Source: an uncultured Roseburia sp.
Lineage (GTDB): Bacteria; Bacillota; Clostridia; Lachnospirales; Lachnospiraceae
Length of the DNA: 64,000 nucleotides
Assembly (NCBI GenBank): GCA_945787015.1
Contig: CALZGM010000015.1
Location: forward strand, 16,232 to 80,231
Direction: 5' to 3'
Part shown: piece by piece, positions 58,944-64,000 of the stretch
Position numbering within the stretch: position 1 is the first letter of the stretch
Layout: the number at the start of each line of letters is the position of its first letter
The notes under the pieces: generated by a model
The model's database searches: none
Seen by the model: the letters and a program-made list of their open reading frames with translations, nothing else
What the model was told of the DNA's origin: nothing
Translations under genes and position numbers: made by a program

Positions 58944-59519
58944 TTACTTCACCTCCGGTCTAAAATAGGTAATATCAATCCACTGTAAATCCTCAGCCAT
59001 ACGCCCTTTGGTCTTTTCAATAATTGCAAGCGGGTCATAGCTGTCCAGTCCCAAATCCTTTAGTACAAGACGCAAATGATCTCTTGTCCTTGGAAAGCAG
59101 CGGCTCTCCAGAAATTCCATAAAATCTTCCCAGGTTGGCTTTGCCTTTATCCCGAATGCCCGGTGAATAATGTCATCTGTCGTATTCACGATTGCAATTT
59201 GCTCTCGCCTAAAATCCACTAAAATCTGTGTACAGCATTCGTCCTCACACATAAAGTCCATGCGCATCACATAGTCTGCGGTATCAATTCCCCGGAATCT
59301 GTGGTTTATTTCTGCCCACTTACGATAGGTTTTGCAAATCTGCTCCATCTGTGCATCTTTGCGGTTTAAATAGCCGGAAAGAGTCTGACGGGATACACCA
59401 TATTCCTCTGCCAATGCTGTCAAAGTCTCTCCTGCATCCTTACGCACTCTAATCTGCGCAATCACTTCATCACTTAGTGCCTGTTTTCTTCCCGCCCCCC
59501 GCTCGTTCTTTTTTGCCAT
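58944..59519 (-). CDS. HTH protein partnered with the HipA-like kinase
   Basis: 191 residues. N-terminal resolvase/Hin-type HTH (GRKQALSDEVIAQIRVRKDAGETLTALAEEYGVSRQTLSGYLNR), then a domain of about 130 residues ending FPRTRDHLRLVLKDLGLDSYDPLAIIEKTKGRMAEDLQWIDI, which recurs in proteins next to HipA-like kinases. It may be both DNA-binding antitoxin and the missing HipA N-terminal part. AAGGAG precedes the ATG. The identification of the second domain is by memory only. Confidence 0.65.
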   Translation of the reverse strand: MAKKNERGAGRKQALSDEVIAQIRVRKDAGETLTALAEEYGVSRQTLSGYLNRKDAQMEQICKTYRKWAEINHRFRGIDTADYVMRMDFMCEDECCTQILVDFRREQIAIVNTTDDIIHRAFGIKAKPTWEDFMEFLESRCFPRTRDHLRLVLKDLGLDSYDPLAIIEKTKGRMAEDLQWIDITYFRPEVK

Positions 59520-59613
59520 ATAAAGTACACTCCTTCCTCAACATTTTATCCCTATAAATATGTTATGATACAGCCGGTCAGTTTGTCAAGTTTTTAATTT
59601 CTTTACGTTCCGT

Positions 59614-59655
59614 GCAAAAATACAGTCAGACACAATTGCTATCTGTATCTGACTG
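59614..59655 (-). terminator. Terminator after the CPBP protease gene
   Basis: CAGTCAGACACA / TGTATCTGACTG stem (one mismatch) followed by TATTTTTGC on the minus strand. Confidence 0.75.
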
Positions 59656-59667
59656 CCTTATTTTTCC

Positions 59668-60570
59668 CTATTCCATTGTAGTATCTGTGACTGCTTCTTC
59701 CACAGTCTCCATTGGCTCCTCTGCTCCCACAGTCTCTTCCTCCATCACAGGAAGTTCAGCCGCAACTTTCAAAATCATGCGGTATGCGACAACAACCAAA
59801 ACGATACTTGCTACGAAGAGCCCCCATACCACAGCACCGGCTTCTTCCGGAATTAATGACAATGCCATACCGGAAAGATTATATGCCATATGTAAAAGGA
59901 TATTTGCTGTCAACGAATGGAATTTCTCAAATACCCAGATTAATACAAGACTAAAAATAAATGTGTAAATTGCCCAGATAATCGTACCGTGCATGGTACC
60001 AAATGCCAGTGAGGTAAGAATGGCTGCCGCAACGATTGGCATGCCTTTTTTTAGCCTGGTATACATCAGGCCTCTAAAGACCACTTCCTCTAACACCGGT
60101 GCCATCAGTACCGCTGTAAGCCATGCCGCCAATGAATTGTCAATAACAGAGGAATTCATCATATAGGAATCCATCCAGCTCTGTGGCCATGGCGCGAGTC
60201 CTATCAATACCGATGTAATCACATTGAAAGTGACTGCCAGTAATACAATCGGTAAAATTCCTTTTGTAGGAATCGGACGTATCATTACTTCTGCCGTCAG
60301 CTTTTTTTTGCGAATCAGGAAAATAACCCAGTAAATCAGTAATACTGCAATGCCGGAAATAAATGTCATAAGCATTGCCTGATCCATAACCGCTGCCGTT
60401 ACCTGCTCTGTCAGAGCCATTACATCCAGTTCTTCACCGGTTGCCATCATTTCCATTGTCATCTTCGTTGATATGCTTACGCTAAATATCATGGACACAA
60501 TCACCTGTACCAAAAGGTATACGCCAAAATATAGCACTGCTTTACCAACTGCCTTAAAAAATTCTTTCAT
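59668..60570 (-). CDS. CPBP-family intramembrane glutamic endopeptidase
   Basis: 300 residues, eight TM helices. Catalytic motif EEVVFRGLMYTRLK (EExxFR) and FGTMHGTIIWAIYTFIFSLVLIWVFEKFHSLTANILLHMAYNL (FxxxH and HxxxN) are complete. The C-terminal tail is acidic (EEETVGAEEPMETVEEAV). Relatives act in bacteriocin immunity, prenyl-protein processing or unknown roles. AAAGGAG precedes the ATG. Confidence 0.88.
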   Translation of the reverse strand: MKEFFKAVGKAVLYFGVYLLVQVIVSMIFSVSISTKMTMEMMATGEELDVMALTEQVTAAVMDQAMLMTFISGIAVLLIYWVIFLIRKKKLTAEVMIRPIPTKGILPIVLLAVTFNVITSVLIGLAPWPQSWMDSYMMNSSVIDNSLAAWLTAVLMAPVLEEVVFRGLMYTRLKKGMPIVAAAILTSLAFGTMHGTIIWAIYTFIFSLVLIWVFEKFHSLTANILLHMAYNLSGMALSLIPEEAGAVVWGLFVASIVLVVVAYRMILKVAAELPVMEEETVGAEEPMETVEEAVTDTTME

Positions 60571-60643
60571 CTCTCTTTTTCTCCTTTATCATTTTAGCTT
60601 CCCCTATTATCTTACTCTTTATCCTCTACATAGTCAAAGATGT

Positions 60644-60683
60644 AAAGAGAAAGCCTTACAGTCCATTTAACCATAAGGCTTTT
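60644..60683 (-). terminator. Terminator after the zinc-ribbon gene
   Basis: AAAGCCTTA / TAAGGCTTT stem with T-rich tail on the minus strand, about 8 bases after the stop at 60691. Confidence 0.65.
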
Positions 60684-60690
60684 ATCCCGC

Positions 60691-61131
60691 TTATTCTTCT
60701 GTATGTTCCTCAACCGGTGGTTCTACTGTATCTTCTGTAACCGGTTCCTCCGAAACCACTTCTGCATCTACTACAACGTCATCTAATTTTGCTCCGCAGG
60801 CACTGCAATAGCAGTTATCAGCCGGAACTTTCTTACCACAGTTCGGGCACACTACCACGCCCTGAATATCAAGCATCTGCTGGTTCATACGTTCGATTTC
60901 ATCCAACGCCTCTTTGATTACTGCAAACTGCTCTTCCTCTTCTGCACTTACATTATCCTTCTTTACTTCATAATAAGCTCTTCCAAGGATTGCAAACTGC
61001 TTTTCCACAAAGTCTTCTTTTGCATGAATATCCATCTTTAACTTTGCAACCTCAGATACTTCCTTTGCTTTCTGGCTCACATCACGGCCTGCTGCAAATA
61101 AACTGTCTTTAATATTTTCCCAATTTGCCAT
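60691..61131 (-). CDS. Zinc-ribbon protein of unknown function
   Basis: 146 residues. Residues 1-85 are a helical segment (RDVSQKAKEVSEVAKLKMDIHAKEDFVEKQFAILGRAYYEVKK), residues about 92-115 a double CxxC zinc ribbon (CPNCGKKVPADNCYCSACGAKL), then an acidic Val/Glu-rich tail. Common in Firmicutes, role unknown. CTGGAGG precedes the ATG. Confidence 0.8.
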   Translation of the reverse strand: MANWENIKDSLFAAGRDVSQKAKEVSEVAKLKMDIHAKEDFVEKQFAILGRAYYEVKKDNVSAEEEEQFAVIKEALDEIERMNQQMLDIQGVVVCPNCGKKVPADNCYCSACGAKLDDVVVDAEVVSEEPVTEDTVEPPVEEHTEE

Positions 61132-61220
61132 TGTTCCTACCTCCAGTTTTTAATTTCATATAAGTTATTATATACCATTTATACTCGCTACAAAAGTACT
61201 TCTTTCTTATAAAAATGATA

Positions 61221-61249
61221 TTGCAGGTCCGCCGCAAGTGTGGGATAAT
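61221..61249 (+). promoter_or_regulatory. Promoter of xpaC-telA
   Basis: TTGCAG (61221-61226), 17-bp spacer, GATAAT (61244-61249), about 35 bp before the xpaC start. Confidence 0.55.
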
Positions 61250-61284
61250 CTTAATATCTATATAGTAAAATAAGGAAATAAAAA

Positions 61285-62505
61285 ATGAGTAGTAATTTTA
61301 ACTCCAATTTAGGAGAGCAATTTAAAAAAGCAGTATCGGAAGGTCTTGCCACAGGAGACTTCAGAGAACTCAACGTTCTGGTGAATGAAACGGTAAGTGA
61401 AGCCATTTCCCAGGCAGGCAAACAGGTAAAAAATGCCAACGTCTATCAAAACGCGCGCCGGTATGAAGAGCAGCAGCGTCAAAGGAATGCTGCCTACAAG
61501 CAAAATTCCTATCAGAAGACAGCGGTAACTCCACAGCGTTCTACCCTTCCGTCCACAAAAGTAAAAAATGTCGGACAGGTATCCAGCATTTTATATATGG
61601 TATTCGGCGGCATCGGAACCGGTGTCACCTCTGCGGTACTTCTGGCTGCGCTTATCTGTGCCCTGGTAGGTTTCATCTGGCCGGTTCCGGTACTTTGTAT
61701 CCTCGGGTTGGCATGGGGCGGTTCCGTTTTTGCCATTCGCAAAGGTGTTGTTGAAAAAGAACGTTTAAGCAGAATGAAACGTTATGTTTCCCTCTGCGCC
61801 GGAAAAATGTATGTGAACATTACAGACTTGGCAAAAAGTGCCGGAAAAAGTACCAAGTACATTTTAAAAGACTTAAAAAAGATGCTGGCACTCGGATTTT
61901 TCCCCGAAGGCCATTTAGATACGAAGGAAACCTGCTTCATGTTAGATGATGCAACGTTTCGCGAGTATTTAAGAGTTGAAAAAGAGCGCAAAGCTCTTGA
62001 AATGAATACTACCACCCCGCCACAACAGGCCACACAGCCGACGAATGCGGATGATACCAATCAGGAATTGCAGACTATGATTCGGGAGGGACAAGACTAT
62101 ATACACAAGCTTCACGAATTGAATGACCAGATTCCGGGAGAAGTAATTTCCGAAAAGCTCTACCGCATGGAGCATCTGCTAAAAGAGATTTTTGAGCGTT
62201 TAGAAGACGACCCTGATCAAATGCCTCAGATGCATAAGCTGATGAATTATTATCTGCCTACGACGATCAAGCTTTTGCAGTCTTATGCGGAATTCGATAT
62301 GGTAAGTGCACCGGGCGAGGAAATACTTTCTGCAAAGGCACAGATTGAATCAACTGTTGATACGATTAATGAAGCTTTTGCCGAACTTTTGAATAAGCTG
62401 TTTCAAGCTACGGTATTTGATGTTACTACAGATGCCCAGGTACTTCAGACGATGTTAGCAAAAGAAGGTTTAACTAAAAATAATTTTTCGGAGGATAAGA
62501 AATGA
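61285..62505 (+). CDS. xpaC: XpaC-like protein (5-bromo-4-chloroindolyl phosphate hydrolysis family)
   Basis: 406 residues. Two hydrophobic helices (about 100-140, GGIGTGVTSAVLLAALICALVGFIWPVPVLCILGLAWGG), a winged-helix-like segment (YVNITDLAKSAGKSTKYILKDLKKMLALGFFPEGHLD), and a long helical C-terminus (RMEHLLKEIFERLEDDPDQMPQMHKLMNYYLPTTIKLLQSYAEFD) typical of XpaC family. Pairs with TelA, whose gene it overlaps by 4 bp, as in the Bacillus xpaC-yaaN operon. Activity on the chromogenic phosphate is historical; the true role is unknown. Confidence 0.85.
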   Translation: MSSNFNSNLGEQFKKAVSEGLATGDFRELNVLVNETVSEAISQAGKQVKNANVYQNARRYEEQQRQRNAAYKQNSYQKTAVTPQRSTLPSTKVKNVGQVSSILYMVFGGIGTGVTSAVLLAALICALVGFIWPVPVLCILGLAWGGSVFAIRKGVVEKERLSRMKRYVSLCAGKMYVNITDLAKSAGKSTKYILKDLKKMLALGFFPEGHLDTKETCFMLDDATFREYLRVEKERKALEMNTTTPPQQATQPTNADDTNQELQTMIREGQDYIHKLHELNDQIPGEVISEKLYRMEHLLKEIFERLEDDPDQMPQMHKLMNYYLPTTIKLLQSYAEFDMVSAPGEEILSAKAQIESTVDTINEAFAELLNKLFQATVFDVTTDAQVLQTMLAKEGLTKNNFSEDKK

Positions 62506-63647
62506 GCAAAGATTTAGATGAATTATTAAAGGAAGCCCCAACCCTGACCTTTGACCCGGTTGTGGATACCAAGGAAGAAATTGTCGTTACCACAGAAGCC
62601 AAAAAGGACGAACCGGAAAAGCTTGAAGTCGTGCTCACACCGGAGGAGCAAAAAATGGTAGACGACTTCGCTGCACAGATTGACCTGACCAATACACAGA
62701 TGGTCATGCATTATGGTGCCGGTAGCCAGAAAAAAATTGCAGATTTTTCAGAAACCGCATTAAACAGCGTCCGTACCAAGGACATGGGTGAAATCGGCGA
62801 CCTATTAACCGATGTTGTAGCAGAGCTTAAAAGTTTTGATGAAGAGGAAGAAAAAGGCTTTTTAGGGCTTTTCAAAAAAAGCAGTAATAAGCTTTCTAAT
62901 CTGAAAGCCAAATATGACAAAGCAGAGGTTAACATTAATAAAATCTGTCAGGCAATGGAGACGCACCAGATTACATTGCTCAAAGATGTTGCCATGCTCG
63001 ATAAAATGTATGAGCTGAACTTAAACTACTTCAAAGAACTATCTATGTACATCCTCGCCGGCAAGCAGAAATTAGAGCATGCAAAAAACGTAGAATTACC
63101 GGCATTACTTGCAAAGGCTGAACAAAGCGGTCTTCCGGAGGATACTCAGAAGGCAAAAGATTTTTCAGAAATGTGTAACCGCTTTGAAAAGAAAATTTAT
63201 GATTTGGAATTATCCCGTACCGTATCCTTACAGATGGCTCCTCAGATTCGTCTGATTCAGAATAACGATACCGTGATGTCTGATAAAATCCAGTCCACTC
63301 TGGTAAATACCATTCCATTATGGAAGAGCCAGATGGTTATCGCCATTGGTGTCAGCCACGCAACAGATGCAGCTGCTGCGCAGCGCGAAGTAAGCGACAT
63401 GACTAATGCTCTTCTTAAGAAAAATGCAGACCAACTTAAGATGGCAACCGTCGAAACAGCGAAAGAATCTGAGCGTGGCATCGTAGACATCGAAACACTT
63501 CAGGCTACCAACCAGACCCTGATCTCTACTTTAGATGAAGTAATGAAGATTCAGGAAGAGGGCCGCTCAAAACGTGCTGCTGCGGAAGCAGAACTTTTAA
63601 AGATTGAAGCAGAAATGAGACAGAAACTGCTTGAGATGAGCAAATAG
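62502..63647 (+). CDS. telA: TelA-like toxic anion resistance protein
   Basis: 381 residues, almost wholly helical. KKIADFSETALNSVRTKDMGEIGDLLTDVVAELKSFD, FKKSSNKLSNLKAKYDKAEVNINKICQAMETHQ, LNYFKELSMYILAGKQKLEH and VSLQMAPQIRLIQNNDTVMSDKIQSTLVNTIPLWKSQMVIAIG match the TelA/KlaA family. Often linked with tellurite or cationic peptide resistance, mechanism unclear. RBS GGAGGATAAG before ATG overlaps the end of xpaC (ATGA). Confidence 0.9.
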   Translation: MSKDLDELLKEAPTLTFDPVVDTKEEIVVTTEAKKDEPEKLEVVLTPEEQKMVDDFAAQIDLTNTQMVMHYGAGSQKKIADFSETALNSVRTKDMGEIGDLLTDVVAELKSFDEEEEKGFLGLFKKSSNKLSNLKAKYDKAEVNINKICQAMETHQITLLKDVAMLDKMYELNLNYFKELSMYILAGKQKLEHAKNVELPALLAKAEQSGLPEDTQKAKDFSEMCNRFEKKIYDLELSRTVSLQMAPQIRLIQNNDTVMSDKIQSTLVNTIPLWKSQMVIAIGVSHATDAAAAQREVSDMTNALLKKNADQLKMATVETAKESERGIVDIETLQATNQTLISTLDEVMKIQEEGRSKRAAAEAELLKIEAEMRQKLLEMSK

Positions 63648-63688
63648 AAGGGGTATTTAGTTAATAACTTAATTTGATAAAATATAGT

Positions 63689-63710
63689 GTGCCGGCGAAA
63701 GCCGGCACTT
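63689..63710 (+). terminator. Hairpin after telA
   Basis: GTGCCGGC-GAAA-GCCGGCAC, perfect 8-bp GC stem, 41 bases after the telA stop; only TT follows, so a moderate terminator. Confidence 0.6.
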
Positions 63711-64000
63711 CCCAATTCATGATAATAGAAAGTTCTCAGAACATACTTTCTATTGGATATATTAAAACAGGGCATAAACATATCATTTTGAAGTGATTTT
63801 GCCCAACTTTATGAAGAATTGTCTTTATAGTGGGGCATCAGAATTCATTTTACATCTATTATGCCCCAGTACAAAGTTTAAAAGAGCTAATATTTTGCTA
63901 CAGTAATTGTTTTTCTCTGATATACACTTTTATAAATCCAATTACTGGACTGATATGTAATGACCTTTGTCAAGTGTAAATTAACAGAGAATCACCACAA
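63711..64000. other. Non-coding tail with several hairpins
   Basis: No ORF of note. Inverted repeats: TAGAAAGT/ACTTTCTA (63726-63752), GGGC...GCCC enclosing ATCA...TGAT (about 63771-63805) and TGGGGCAT/ATGCCCCA (63831-63867). The last two share the GGGCAT core, so they may belong to one repeat element. Sequence ends before any gene. Confidence 0.4.

Noticed and set aside
1-64000. tRNA genes, CRISPR arrays, phage genes, replication origin
   Set aside because: No cloverleaf-like GGTTCGAATCC arms, no regularly spaced direct repeats with spacers, no phage structural genes and no DnaA-box cluster were seen by eye.

Overview
The window looks like chromosome from a low-to-mid GC, Gram-positive, endospore-forming Clostridia bacterium, most likely a gut Lachnospiraceae. 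Evidence: AGGAGG-type ribosome binding sites before most genes, TTGACA/TATAAT promoters with 17-bp spacers, a Firmicutes-type SRP RNA with 5' extension, a metG T-box leader, CGAAC-N4-GTTC SOS boxes, a spoIID/spoIIQ-like pair, a reverse rubrerythrin under PerR control, and a PurF-like protein of clostridial type. No tRNA, CRISPR array, prophage or intact insertion sequence was found.

Layout. 1-6.2 kb: a YesN-type response regulator (cut by the window edge), the mglBAC galactose-type ABC importer and a Cache-domain chemoreceptor. 6.4-10.5 kb: pta, a PsiE-like membrane protein, SRP RNA, tadA, a GNAT and an unknown protein. 10.5-11.7 kb: a perR and rubrerythrin oxidative-stress pair sharing one operator. 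11.7-13.4 kb: an accessory island with an HTH-methyltransferase fusion, rubrerythrin debris and a 407-bp element with terminal inverted repeats enclosing a 46-codon ORF. 13.4-17.8 kb: HD protein, FUSC-like protein, PAS-GGDEF protein, GNAT. 17.8-22 kb: a luciferase-free luxE-luxC pair behind a MerR/TipAS regulator, then an amidohydrolase. 22-26 kb: a Rpn remnant, small membrane proteins, a MIF homologue and a DUF234 ATPase preceded by iterons. 26.1-31.2 kb: a seven-gene operon led by an SdpR-type repressor (ABC exporter, SdpI, YhfC, two NUDIX enzymes). 31.3-40.2 kb: a PurF paralogue without the glutaminase cysteine, GNAT, histidine kinase/response regulator, DEAD-box helicase, TPR-GGDEF. 40.3-45.3 kb: spoIIQ-like and spoIID, then a ksgA operon whose first gene has an in-frame TAG. 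45.4-46.3 kb: an intact Rpn nuclease.

46.5-49.8 kb holds the most interesting unit: a three-gene operon (5'-nucleotidase plus guanylate-kinase-like fusion, a radical SAM DNA repair/modification family protein, and its DUF4130 partner) behind a good promoter bracketed by two LexA-type boxes. I read it as an SOS-induced repair or nucleotide-handling module. 49.9-55.5 kb is a yiaLK plus TRAP transporter operon with a LacI regulator and three related operators. 55.6-58.0 kb is metG with its T-box. 58.1-59.5 kb is a two-gene HTH plus HipA-like kinase module. 59.7-63.6 kb has a CPBP protease, a zinc-ribbon protein and the xpaC-telA pair; the last 350 bases carry hairpins but no gene.

All family names come from reading the translations and motifs by eye. 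No database search was run.
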